Shown: positions 31,420 through 39,967 of the stretch, one piece after another
How the letters are laid out: every line of letters starts with the position of its first letter
Position numbering within the stretch: the stretch's first letter is position 1
NCBI RefSeq assembly: GCF_001644605.1
Contig: NZ_CP011388.1
Location: forward strand, 4,631,501-4,695,500
Length of the DNA stretch: 64,000 bases
Direction of reading: 5' to 3'
Source of the DNA: Paenibacillus swuensis
GTDB taxonomy: Bacteria > Bacillota > Bacilli > Paenibacillales > DY6
Notes under the pieces: model-generated
Told to the model about the DNA's origin: nothing
Seen by the model: only the letters and a program-made list of their open reading frames with translations
Database searches by the model: none
Position numbers and translations under genes: made by a program

Positions 31420-34061
31420 TCCTGCCAATTATCCCCGTAGCTTACGTCCGCTTTGAGCGGAACGCTCAGCTCCAATGCTTGCTCCATTTCTTCAGGTACA
31501 AGCTTCTTCATAAGCTCCAACTCTTCCGGCGGCACCTCGAATACCAACTCATCATGCACCTGAAGCAGCATTCGGCTTCTCAGGTTCTCAGCCTTCATTC
31601 TGGCGGCTACGCGAACCATCGCCAGCTTAATGATGTCGGCCGCCGTTCCCTGAATCGGCGTATTCATGGCGGTCCGCTCGGCGAAGGAACGCAGATTGAA
31701 GTTCGATGCCTTAATTTCCGGTAAATACCGCCTTCGTTCCAGCAACGTGGTCACATATCCGTCTTCCCGCGCCTGCTTGACGACGTCATCCATATATTTA
31801 CGAACACCTTGGAAGACGGCAAAATATTGCTCAATAAACTGTCCCGCTTCCTTGCGGGTAATATGCAAATTCTGGGATAGGCCGTAATCGCTTATGCCGT
31901 AAACAATTCCGAAGTTAACCGCCTTCGCCTGACGGCGCATGTTGGCATCCACGGCGGATTCTTCCACGCCGAATACGTCCATAGCCGTTTTCGTGTGGAT
32001 ATCCAGCTCCTTAATGAAGGCTTCCTTCAGATTCTCATCCTGCGATATATGAGCCAGCACCCTCAGCTCGATCTGAGAATAATCCGCGGCCAGAATGAGC
32101 CACCCTTCCTCAGAAGGCGTGAATACTTTGCGGATTTTGCGGCCTTCCTCCAAGCGAATCGGAATGTTCTGCAGATTCGGAAATTGAGAGCTTAGCCGGC
32201 CTGTAGCGGCGATCGTTTGGCGGTAGTAGGTGTGTATTTTGCCGGTATCCTGACGAACCTCTTTCAACAACCCTTCCACATAGGTGGAAGCGAGCTTGGC
32301 CAATGTGCGGTAATGTAAAATCTGACGGACGATTTCGTGATATGGCTCCAGTTTCTCTAGCACTTCGGCATCGGTGGAATAACCGGTTTTGGTCTTCTTC
32401 ACGACAGGCAGACCCAGTTTATCAAATAGAATCTCGCCCAGCTGTCTCGGTGAATTAATATTGAAAGGGCCCTGCGCAAGCTCGTAAATCTTGTTCTGAA
32501 GGTTGTCAATCTGACTGCCCAGCTCAAGTCCGTATTGCTTAAGACCTTCGACATCCACCCGAATGCCCTTCAGCTCCATATCCGCCAACAGCGCGGAGAG
32601 CGGAAGCTCCAGCTCATAGAATAAGCGGTTCATTCCGCCCTCTTCCAACTGGCCTTTCTGGGCGTCAGCAAGTTTATAGGCCGTGGCTGCTTTACGGCCG
32701 AGATATTCCGCAAGAATGCCGAGCTCAGGCAGTTTGAATTTGGCTCCTTTACCGAAGACGGTCTCATCCGAGGGTAAAGCCGGAAGTCCATATTTACGAG
32801 CCTGCTCGCTCATTTCGTAGTTGGTTTCCGTCGGATCGAGCAAATAAGCGGCGAGTTGCGTATCGAACGTAACCCCGGCCAAGACGATGCCCTGCCATGC
32901 CAACGCCACTTCAGCTTTGTGCGCATCGAAGATTACTTTGGGTTTGGAGCTGTCCGCAAACCACTCCCGAATCGGTGCCGCATTGTCGCTTAGGAGGAGG
33001 TCTACGGGTGCATAGTAGGCTTGTCCCTCACCTGTATAGAAAGCCGCGCCGACCACGGCAGCCGCATGGGGATTCTCCCCCACCGCTTCCACATGAATCG
33101 CCTGCACAGCCTGCAGCTGCTCTACAAGTTCCGTCAAATTAGACTCATTCAAGGCGGTTACGTTCAGTTTCTCTTGTTCCACTTCGTTCATTTGCTCGAT
33201 CTGCGGTAAATTCAACCGCTCGATTAACGATTTAAACTCCAGTTTCGTAAACATTTCGGCGAGTGATTGAGGCTGGTAACCTTCATATTGTAAAGAGGAC
33301 CATTCGGTTTCCATCGGCACTTCCCGATGAATCGTGGCAAGACGCTTGCTCATCCGCGCGTCTTCCGCGTGATTCACGATTTTCTCTTTCAGCTTGCCCT
33401 TCATTTCTTCCGCGCGGTCCAGCACCTGCTCCACGGTTCCGTATTCATGCAGGAGCTTTAAAGCGGTCTTCTCGCCCACACCCGGAATGCCCGGGATATT
33501 ATCCGAGGTATCGCCCATCAGCCCTTTAAGATCAATAATTTGTTCAGGCAACAGGTTGTACTTCTCTTTAATATAAGCCGGATCATACAACTCCACTTCG
33601 CTAATCCCTTTGCGGGTCAGCGCTATCGTAACATGTTCCGAAGCGAGTTGAAGCATATCTTTATCGCCCGTGACGACTATGACTTCTTTCTTCTGCTCGT
33701 CCGCCACACGCGTTAGTGTTCCTATAATATCGTCCGCTTCATACCCTTCCAGCTGGAATTGAGAAATGCCGAACGACTTTAACAACTCTTTAATTACCGG
33801 AAACTGCTCCGATAATTCAGTCGGCGTCTTCTCGCGGCCGCCCTTGTATTCCTGGTAGCCTTCATGACGGAACGTAATCTTCCCCGCGTCAAAAGCGACC
33901 AAAAAATGCGTCGGTTTCTGTTCATCTATAAGTCTTAACAACATTGTCGTAAAACCGAAAACCGCATTGGTGTGCAAACCTTTGGAATTGCTAAGCAACG
34001 GCAACGCAAAGAAAGCTCTGTAAGCGATACTGTTCCCGTCGATAATGACTAATTTATCCAT
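31410..34061 (-). CDS. polA: DNA polymerase I
   Basis: Fills gaps and removes RNA primers in replication and repair. 883 residues: 5'-3' exonuclease domain (about 1-290, with VVTGDKDMLQL and the H3TH region GLMGDTSDNIPGIPGVGEK), a 3'-5' exonuclease-like domain (about 300-470) and polymerase domain (about 480-883) with motif A DYSQIELR, motif B RRQAKAVNFGIVYG and motif C VHDELVFE. The proofreading domain lacks the DxE metal pair, as in other Bacillus-type Pol I, so it is probably inactive. The start is the ATG at 34061, with GAGGTG upstream, giving MDKLVIIDG, the usual N-terminus. Confidence 0.97.
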   Translation of the reverse strand: MDKLVIIDGNSIAYRAFFALPLLSNSKGLHTNAVFGFTTMLLRLIDEQKPTHFLVAFDAGKITFRHEGYQEYKGGREKTPTELSEQFPVIKELLKSFGISQFQLEGYEADDIIGTLTRVADEQKKEVIVVTGDKDMLQLASEHVTIALTRKGISEVELYDPAYIKEKYNLLPEQIIDLKGLMGDTSDNIPGIPGVGEKTALKLLHEYGTVEQVLDRAEEMKGKLKEKIVNHAEDARMSKRLATIHREVPMETEWSSLQYEGYQPQSLAEMFTKLEFKSLIERLNLPQIEQMNEVEQEKLNVTALNESNLTELVEQLQAVQAIHVEAVGENPHAAAVVGAAFYTGEGQAYYAPVDLLLSDNAAPIREWFADSSKPKVIFDAHKAEVALAWQGIVLAGVTFDTQLAAYLLDPTETNYEMSEQARKYGLPALPSDETVFGKGAKFKLPELGILAEYLGRKAATAYKLADAQKGQLEEGGMNRLFYELELPLSALLADMELKGIRVDVEGLKQYGLELGSQIDNLQNKIYELAQGPFNINSPRQLGEILFDKLGLPVVKKTKTGYSTDAEVLEKLEPYHEIVRQILHYRTLAKLASTYVEGLLKEVRQDTGKIHTYYRQTIAATGRLSSQFPNLQNIPIRLEEGRKIRKVFTPSEEGWLILAADYSQIELRVLAHISQDENLKEAFIKELDIHTKTAMDVFGVEESAVDANMRRQAKAVNFGIVYGISDYGLSQNLHITRKEAGQFIEQYFAVFQGVRKYMDDVVKQAREDGYVTTLLERRRYLPEIKASNFNLRSFAERTAMNTPIQGTAADIIKLAMVRVAARMKAENLRSRMLLQVHDELVFEVPPEELELMKKLVPEEMEQALELSVPLKADVSYGDNWQEAK

Positions 34062-34179
34062 CGTGCACCTCACATTATTCCATATTCCTGATATCTTCAT
34101 CATATCATAGTAGTGACAAGTTACGAAATCTTAGTGAAGGTAAGCTATGTCGGTAAATACTAGATCGGAGGCGTATGCA

Positions 34180-35157
34180 ATGACCGGCCCTCAAGCTCAA
34201 ACCCTCTTTACCCCCGAGGTGAAAAAAGTCGTCCTGTTTCAGTTGAACGGGACTTTGCTCGACACGGAAGCTACCTTGCGCGCTTGCTTACTGGAAGCTG
34301 TTGCGGAGTGGACCGGACGCTGGGCTAGCGACCCTGACCGGTCTGAGCGATTGTGGCTTCGATATAAAGCGGCATGGGCAGCGTCTGAGCTTGGGACAAC
34401 TCGGAACGTCCATGCCCGTAAATCGCGCGAGAACAGATTACCGCCAGGGAGCGACGCGGAGCAACGGATCGCGCTCTGCTTGCGGGAAGCGCTGATGGCG
34501 GAGCGCATCCCGCTGCCGAACATGGACGCCGCCGTGCGTCACATGGTCGGCCGGTACCGGCAGCTGCAGCAGGAACGCGCGCTGCCGCAGGCCGGGATGC
34601 CCGCGGCGGTGCAACGCCTCGCCGCCGCGGGCTACAAGCTCGCGGTCGTCAGCAGCGACTCGCGCGAGCGCACCGCGCAGCGGATCCGGCTCCTGGGCCT
34701 GGAGCCGTGGTTTCCGCCGGCACGGCGGTACTGCGCCGATGCGACAGGCGCGCGCAAGCCGGCACGCCGCTTCTATGAAGCGGTGCTGCGGGATTTGCGC
34801 GCGAAGCCGCGCGAGGCGGTCGTCATCGGCGCATCGTGGCGCCGGGACGTTGCGGGGGCCACAGCGGCGGGCATCGACGCCGTGTGGGCGAATTTTCGCC
34901 GGGCCGAGGTACCGGCGAAACCGGCGATGCGGGTGTTGGTTCCGCCCGGCGGACCAGCGGAACCGTTCGGGGCAAGCTCGGCCGCGCAGAAAGGATTGCC
35001 TGAACGAACCCAGTCAACCCATGCAAAGCCTGCCGGTCGCGGTCACAAACCCGTCCCGCTTCCTTTCACCTCGGAATCTATCCGAACCCGGGGAAAGGCA
35101 CGCGGCGGTTATATCACAGTGAACAATGCTGCGGATCTTTCGGCGTTATTTGGCTAA
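34180..35157 (+). CDS. HAD-fold protein with degenerate catalytic site (probable pseudo-hydrolase)
   Basis: 325 residues with the outline of a haloacid dehalogenase-type phosphatase, but key residues are gone. Motif I reads LFQLNGTLLDTEA: Gln21 and Asn23 replace the nucleophile and acid/base Asp of DxDGT. Motif II (VVSSDS, 157-161) and the motif III Lys (ARKPA, Lys193) are present. In motif IV IGASWRRD the first Asp is Ala218, while Asp223 remains. A basic, Pro-rich tail fills about 245-310. The middle (about 34.45-34.95 kb) is strikingly GC-rich compared with its neighbours. The start is the ATG at 34180, with GGAGG 8 bases upstream; an in-frame ATG at 34147 also has a modest site. Divergent from polA. 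Confidence 0.8.
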   Translation: MTGPQAQTLFTPEVKKVVLFQLNGTLLDTEATLRACLLEAVAEWTGRWASDPDRSERLWLRYKAAWAASELGTTRNVHARKSRENRLPPGSDAEQRIALCLREALMAERIPLPNMDAAVRHMVGRYRQLQQERALPQAGMPAAVQRLAAAGYKLAVVSSDSRERTAQRIRLLGLEPWFPPARRYCADATGARKPARRFYEAVLRDLRAKPREAVVIGASWRRDVAGATAAGIDAVWANFRRAEVPAKPAMRVLVPPGGPAEPFGASSAAQKGLPERTQSTHAKPAGRGHKPVPLPFTSESIRTRGKARGGYITVNNAADLSALFG

Positions 35158-35230
35158 GACGGCCAATTGTTGCGAGATCGCTCACCAAGGAGTCAACGGG
35201 ATAACCCTCCCTGCCTTCCAAATACAAATA

Positions 35231-35257
35231 AAAGTCTCCGCCCATGCGGAGACTTTT
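35231..35257. terminator. Bidirectional terminator after phoU
   Basis: AAAGTCTCCGC and GCGGAGACTTTT pair around CCAT, with A/T-rich flanks on both sides. It ends both phoU and the HAD-like gene. Confidence 0.85.
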
Positions 35258-35261
35258 ACGG

Positions 35262-35924
35262 CTATATGTTCAGGTCAGGCCGCTTCCCTTTCACCAGATA
35301 CACAACGTTCTCGCCGATGTTGGTGGCATGATCGGCCATACGTTCCAAGTAACGGCTGACAAAGCAGAGTAGCGTGATCTGATTGATTTCTTGCGGGTTC
35401 TGACTCATCAGGAGGAACAGTTCCCTTAGAATTTGGCTATGTAAATGGTCGACTTCATCGTCCATTTTGGCCATTTTGTAAGCGAGATCGACGTTCTCTT
35501 CCACATAAGACAGGATGCTTTCATTGGTCATGATCTGGACGATTTCCGCCATACGCGGAATATCTACAAGCGGTTTAATCAAGCTTTGATTGCCGATTCT
35601 GAGCGTAACCTTAGCTACATCCACAGCCAGATCTGCCATCCGCTCCAAGTCGCTGGCCATCCGGAACGCGATCGTAATGCGGCGAAGATCTTTGGCTACA
35701 GGTTGCTGTGTGGCGATTAACGTTGTTCCCAGGTTCTCGATCTTTTCCTCAATCCGGTTGATCTCCTGATCCTGCGTAATAATCTGCTGAGCCAGTTCCA
35801 GATCCGAATCCTTCAGTGAGCGGACGGAGTCCAGAATCGCCTTCTCCACCTTATCGCCCATCTGCATCAACTCTTGCCGCAGCTCGTTCAGGCGCAAATC
35901 AAATTGTTCCCGTTTCGTTGCCAA
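35262..35924 (-). CDS. phoU: Phosphate signalling protein PhoU
   Basis: Cytosolic negative regulator that links the Pst transporter to the Pho response. 220 residues forming two PhoU helical repeats (about 12-100 and 115-205), each with the DxxxD/ExxxD metal pattern, for example in ASDLERMADLAVDVA and RYLERMADHATNIGE. The start is TTG at 35924, with AAGGAGGG 7 bases upstream; extending six codons further would run through that site. It lies 63 bases after pstB and ends the pst operon. No PhoR/PhoP pair is in the window. Confidence 0.95.
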   Translation of the reverse strand: MATKREQFDLRLNELRQELMQMGDKVEKAILDSVRSLKDSDLELAQQIITQDQEINRIEEKIENLGTTLIATQQPVAKDLRRITIAFRMASDLERMADLAVDVAKVTLRIGNQSLIKPLVDIPRMAEIVQIMTNESILSYVEENVDLAYKMAKMDDEVDHLHSQILRELFLLMSQNPQEINQITLLCFVSRYLERMADHATNIGENVVYLVKGKRPDLNI

Positions 35925-35987
35925 TGTGCATCCCTCCTTCAATAGTCTACGCTTCGTTGTTTCATTTGCTGCTTGAACTTGATTGTT

Positions 35988-36740
35988 TTAACCAAAACGA
36001 CCTGTAATATAGTCTTCCGTTCTCTGATCTTCCGGGTTAGAGAAGAGTTTAACGGTTTCCGCAAACTCAATAACTTCACCGTTCAGGAAGAATGCGGTCT
36101 GCCCGGAAACGCGGCCGGCTTGTTGCATGTTATGCGTGACAATGACGATGGTATAATCTTTCTTCAGCTCTTGGATCAATTCCTCTATTTTGAGGGTGGA
36201 AATCGGATCTAAAGCGGAAGTAGGCTCATCCATCAACAGAATTTCGGGATTCACAGCCAAGGCTCTTGCAATACACAGACGTTGCTGCTGCCCCCCGGAT
36301 AAACCGTAAGCTGATTTCTTCAAATAATCTTTCACTTCATCCCACAGTGCGGCGCTGCGCAAACTGGACTCTACGATCTTATCCAGCTCCGCTTTCGAAG
36401 AGATGCCATGAATGCGGGGACCGTAAGCTACATTATCATAGATTGATTTAGGAAATGGGTTAGGTTGTTGGAACACCATCCCGATATTTTTGCGAAGAAG
36501 CTCTACGTTCACGTCAGGATCATAGATGTTGGTTCCGTTAATCAGAATTTTTCCGTTAATTTTGACACCTTTAATCATATCGTTCATCCGGTTCAGTGTA
36601 CGCAACAACGTAGATTTACCGCAGCCCGACGGTCCGATAAAAGCTGTAATGGACTTCTCGGGAATGGACATATTCACTTTCTTCAATGCATGAAATTCCG
36701 TATAATACAAATCCAAATCCTTAATATCGACGATAGACAT
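35988..36740 (-). CDS. pstB: Phosphate ABC transporter ATP-binding protein PstB
   Basis: ATPase of the high-affinity phosphate importer, at the cytoplasmic face. 250 residues with Walker [10 protein letters not shown], signature LSGGQQQR, Walker [14 protein letters not shown] and the H-loop His in VTHNMQQ. Length is normal for PstB. The start is placed at the ATG at 36740, since the GGGGGA site lies 8 bases before it; a TTG two codons upstream is the alternative. It lies 38 bases after pstA in the pstS-C-A-B-phoU order. Confidence 0.97.
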   Translation of the reverse strand: MSIVDIKDLDLYYTEFHALKKVNMSIPEKSITAFIGPSGCGKSTLLRTLNRMNDMIKGVKINGKILINGTNIYDPDVNVELLRKNIGMVFQQPNPFPKSIYDNVAYGPRIHGISSKAELDKIVESSLRSAALWDEVKDYLKKSAYGLSGGQQQRLCIARALAVNPEILLMDEPTSALDPISTLKIEELIQELKKDYTIVIVTHNMQQAGRVSGQTAFFLNGEVIEFAETVKLFSNPEDQRTEDYITGRFG

Positions 36741-36778
36741 AACCAAATCCCCCTAGATTACTGATAGATGAATTGCAA

Positions 36779-37651
36779 CTATTTTCTCTGATATTTATTG
36801 CGCAGATAAATCGCCAGCGCATTCATGCTCAGAAGCAACAACAAGAGCAGGATAATACCGGCAGCCGCGATGCTTTTAAATTCTTCCTTCGGCTGGTTGG
36901 ACCAGTTAAAGATCTGGATGGGCATTACAGTAAACGGATCAAAAATGGAGTTAGGCATAAACGCGATGTAAGATGCGGCTCCGATCAGAATCAGAGGCGC
37001 GGTTTCTCCGATGGCTCTGGATAAGGAAAGAATAGCTCCGGTCAGAATGCCCGGCATGGCCGACGGTAACACAACTCGCACCACGGTAGTCCAACGGTTG
37101 CCGCCCAAGGCGAATGAAGCATGACGCAAATTCATTGGAACAGCTTTAATCGCTTCCTGTGAAGCTACGATAATAATGGGCAGAACAAGCAAGGTCATCG
37201 TCAAGGCGCCCGCCAAAATACTTCGATCCAAGTGAAGGAACCGAACGAAGATGGTAAGTCCCAACAGACCATAAACGATGGAAGGAACGCCCGCCAGATT
37301 CGAGATATTCGTTTGAATCAAACGGCTGAACCAGGTGTTCTTGGCATACTCCTCCAGATAGATGGCCGTCGACACGCCGATGATAAAGGTTAACGGTGTA
37401 ACAATCATCATCAACCACAGCGTCCCGGCCAAGGCTGTAATAATACCCGCTTTCCCCGGAATCCTGGACGATTTGCTCGTCAGAAACTGCCAATCCAAGT
37501 AACCCAATCCTTTGCGTGCCACATCAAATATGAGAAGTGCAAGTGCGATCATACCGATAACCGTGGAGAGAAAGAACAGCACATGATAAATTCGGTTGGT
37601 CGTCCGGCGTTTACCCACACGGACGGCTTCTTCTTGTTTAGTAAGTGCCAA
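36779..37651 (-). CDS. pstA: Phosphate ABC transporter permease PstA
   Basis: Membrane subunit of the Pst phosphate importer. 290 residues with six membrane segments: the first at about 25-45, the second at about 75-100, the last near 260-282. The permease loop reads ALGGNRWTTVVRVVLPSAMPG. The start is TTG immediately after the pstC stop (TGA-TTG with no gap); its ribosome site GGGAGG lies inside the last codons of pstC, so the two are translationally coupled. Confidence 0.95.
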   Translation of the reverse strand: MALTKQEEAVRVGKRRTTNRIYHVLFFLSTVIGMIALALLIFDVARKGLGYLDWQFLTSKSSRIPGKAGIITALAGTLWLMMIVTPLTFIIGVSTAIYLEEYAKNTWFSRLIQTNISNLAGVPSIVYGLLGLTIFVRFLHLDRSILAGALTMTLLVLPIIIVASQEAIKAVPMNLRHASFALGGNRWTTVVRVVLPSAMPGILTGAILSLSRAIGETAPLILIGAASYIAFMPNSIFDPFTVMPIQIFNWSNQPKEEFKSIAAAGIILLLLLLLSMNALAIYLRNKYQRK

Positions 37652-38569
37652 TCAATACACCTCCCGGAATTTTCTCGATATATAGCCTGCAATAATATTC
37701 ATCACTAAGGTAATCACAAACAGTGTTAAACCTACGGCATAAATGGTTGAATACTCTACGGAACCTTGGCGGACGTCGCCTGAGGCCACGGACACGATGT
37801 AGGCTGTCAGCGTTTCTACACTGTCCAACGGATTTAAAGACATGCTCGGCTTCAATCCCGCTGCAAGTGTCACGATCATCGTCTCGCCCACGGCTCTGGA
37901 CAATCCAAGCACGAAGGAGGCGATAATACCGGATAGCGCTGCCGGCACAACTATCTTGATTGAAGTTTCCAGCTTGGTTGAGCCCAGCGCGTAAGCACCA
38001 TTACGAAGGGATGCCGGCACGGAAGCCATAGCATCTTCGCTTAGAGAGGAAATCATAGGAATAATCATAATACCGACAACAATGCCGGCGCTTAACGCGT
38101 TAAAAATTTCGGTTTGCGGCAAGATCGCCTGCAAAATCGGTGTAACGAAGGTGAGCGCAAAAAATCCGTACACAATCGTAGGCACACCCGCAAGAATTTC
38201 AAGTACGGGCTTAATGACCGCGCGTACCCGGTTTGGCGCATATTCACTTAGATAGATCGCGCTGCCAAGACCTATGGGTAAGGCCACAATACTTGCTATA
38301 AGAGTAATCATCAACGTACCTGAGATTAAAGGCAGTACACCGAAGCTTGGATTCGCGAATAACGGTTCCCACCTCGTGCCCGTCAGGAAATCCCAAACAG
38401 GTACTTCACGAAAGAACCCGGCAGATTCCGTCAATAAAATGGCAACGATTCCGACCGTGGTCAGAACGGATATTCCCGCGAAGAAAGCCAGTAGCTTAGG
38501 CATCAAGAAGTCCAAAGAGAAAAGCGATTTCTTCTTTTTGAGATTTACTTTGGAGTTCGTTTGGTTCAT
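37652..38569 (-). CDS. pstC: Phosphate ABC transporter permease PstC
   Basis: Partner membrane subunit of PstA. 305 residues with six predicted membrane segments, the first at about 27-50 after a basic N-terminus. The permease loop reads ALGSTKLETSIKIVVPAALSG, and GLSRAVGETMIV is a family signature shared with PstA. The start ATG has AGGGGGG 7 bases upstream. It starts about 120 bases after pstS; that gap contains a hairpin and no promoter that I can see. Confidence 0.95.
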   Translation of the reverse strand: MNQTNSKVNLKKKKSLFSLDFLMPKLLAFFAGISVLTTVGIVAILLTESAGFFREVPVWDFLTGTRWEPLFANPSFGVLPLISGTLMITLIASIVALPIGLGSAIYLSEYAPNRVRAVIKPVLEILAGVPTIVYGFFALTFVTPILQAILPQTEIFNALSAGIVVGIMIIPMISSLSEDAMASVPASLRNGAYALGSTKLETSIKIVVPAALSGIIASFVLGLSRAVGETMIVTLAAGLKPSMSLNPLDSVETLTAYIVSVASGDVRQGSVEYSTIYAVGLTLFVITLVMNIIAGYISRKFREVY

Positions 38570-38616
38570 GTTGCGGCCCCCCTGAATACTTAGAGTTCAC
38601 CCGACAACAAGTCGAT

Positions 38617-38632
38617 AACCGTGACACCGGTT
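38617..38632. other. Hairpin in the pstS-pstC gap
   Basis: AACCG and CGGTT pair around a six-base loop. No T-run follows. In binding-protein operons such hairpins often keep the first gene's mRNA more abundant; that role is inferred here. Confidence 0.35.
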
Positions 38633-38688
38633 AGTTTCTTGGCCGGATGCCACGGTTTGTCAACTGCTATACGGTATTCATGTCATTA

Positions 38689-39681
38689 TTACTTCACCAT
38701 ATCTAGGTTCTTCTTGTAGTCTTCAGCGCTTAATTTAATGTAACCCACTTCTTCAACCAAAGCTTGGCCTTCTTCGCCGTTCAGGTATTTCACAAACTCA
38801 GCGATATGCGGTTTAGCCAAGGCGCTTTTCAATGGGTAGATAAAGATCGGACGGGACAATGGTTTATAAGAACCGTCACCGATTGTTTCAACACTTGGAG
38901 CAACTGCGGCCGCATCAGCCGTTTCTTTAATGGCAACAGCTGTAAGCTTGTCCGCGTTTTCTTCATAGTAAGCGAATCCGAAGTAACCTAAGGAGTTCTT
39001 CTCGCCGGCAACACCTGTTACAAGAACATTATCGTCTTCAGAAGGCGTATAGTTTGTTGTGGATTCGTTCTTCGTGCCGTTGATTTCTTCGGTGAAGTAT
39101 TCAAATGTACCGGAAGATGTTCCCGGTCCGAACAATTTAATTTCTTCTTTCGGCCAGTCCGGACGAACATCGCTCCAAAGTTTCACTTTAGAATCCTTCT
39201 GCCAGATCATCTTTAATTCTTCTACCGTCATCTCGGTCGCCCAAGTGTTTTCTTTATTAATAACAACTGTAATACCGTCCAAAGCTACAGGCATTTCAAC
39301 GACTTCTTCGTTCTTAGCCTTCAAGTCAGCCACTTCTTCGTCTTTCACTTTACGGGATGCATCCGCGATATCAATTTCACCGTTGATGATCTTCTTGAAG
39401 CCTGTCGATGTTCCGCCCTCGGAAACCGTAACGTTTACGCCGTTGTTTATATTCATGAATTCTTCGGCAACCGCTTGAGTAATTGGGAATACTGTGGACG
39501 ATCCGTCGATTCTAATTTCACCGCTAAGATCCTTTACTGCTTCCGTTCCCGTATTATTTCCACCTTCTGCTGCTCCGTTACCCGTGTTGTTCCCCCCGTT
39601 GTTTCCGCATGCTGCAAGTGTGAACGCCAGCACAGTTGACGCCAAGACGATGGATCCCTTACGTAAAACGCCTTTAAACAA
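38689..39681 (-). CDS. pstS: Phosphate-binding lipoprotein PstS
   Basis: Extracellular high-affinity phosphate receptor of the Pst importer. 330 residues: signal peptide with lipobox LAAC (Cys25), a Gly/Asn-rich linker with GNNGGNNTGNG repeats, then the PBP_like fold starting at about 55. Phosphate contacts are visible as DGSSTVFP and SEGGTSTGFK, and PGTSSGTFEYF is a third. The start is TTG at 39681, with AGGAG 8 bases upstream. It is the first gene of the operon; a three-copy PhoP box with a -10 lies upstream, predicting induction by phosphate limitation. Confidence 0.96.
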   Translation of the reverse strand: MFKGVLRKGSIVLASTVLAFTLAACGNNGGNNTGNGAAEGGNNTGTEAVKDLSGEIRIDGSSTVFPITQAVAEEFMNINNGVNVTVSEGGTSTGFKKIINGEIDIADASRKVKDEEVADLKAKNEEVVEMPVALDGITVVINKENTWATEMTVEELKMIWQKDSKVKLWSDVRPDWPKEEIKLFGPGTSSGTFEYFTEEINGTKNESTTNYTPSEDDNVLVTGVAGEKNSLGYFGFAYYEENADKLTAVAIKETADAAAVAPSVETIGDGSYKPLSRPIFIYPLKSALAKPHIAEFVKYLNGEEGQALVEEVGYIKLSAEDYKKNLDMVK

Positions 39682-39726
39682 GATGATCACTCCTAGTTTT
39701 TGTTTTTGTTTTGTAACACAGTTGTA

Positions 39727-39780
39727 ATAGTAACCCTCGTTTGTTTTCGCTATTTAAAAGTTTTGTAAAGGGATTGTAAA
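39727..39780 (-). promoter_or_regulatory. Pho-regulated promoter of pstS (PhoP box plus -10)
   Basis: Read on the minus strand, TTTACA (39780-39775), TTTACA (39769-39764) and TTTAAA (39758-39753) repeat every 11 bases, with a weaker fourth copy, AAAACA, at 39747-39742. A -10 TACTAT follows at 39732-39727. This matches the Bacillus PhoP arrangement of TT(A/T/C)ACA repeats from about -20 to -60. Confidence 0.8.
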
Positions 39781-39805
39781 ATCGTGACGCGCTCTTTTCA
39801 TAGTT

Positions 39806-39826
39806 TGTTATGTTCGGTTCATAACA
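39806..39826. repeat. Inverted repeat in the pstS-chemoreceptor intergenic region
   Basis: TGTTATG and CATAACA are perfect 7-base arms around TTCGGTT. It lies upstream of the Pho box; no protein can be assigned. A TGTCGAA core on the minus strand at 39841-39835 resembles a Spo0A box. Confidence 0.35.
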
Positions 39827-39967
39827 TTCCATAATTCGACAAAAATTTACCTAAGTTTAACAAAACTTAGTATTTGATTTAATATCCACATTTTATACTT
39901 GGCGTAATCATGTTTAGGGCTAAAGTTGTAGGCGGTTATAACTAGAAACATTTATGGGGGAATTCAG

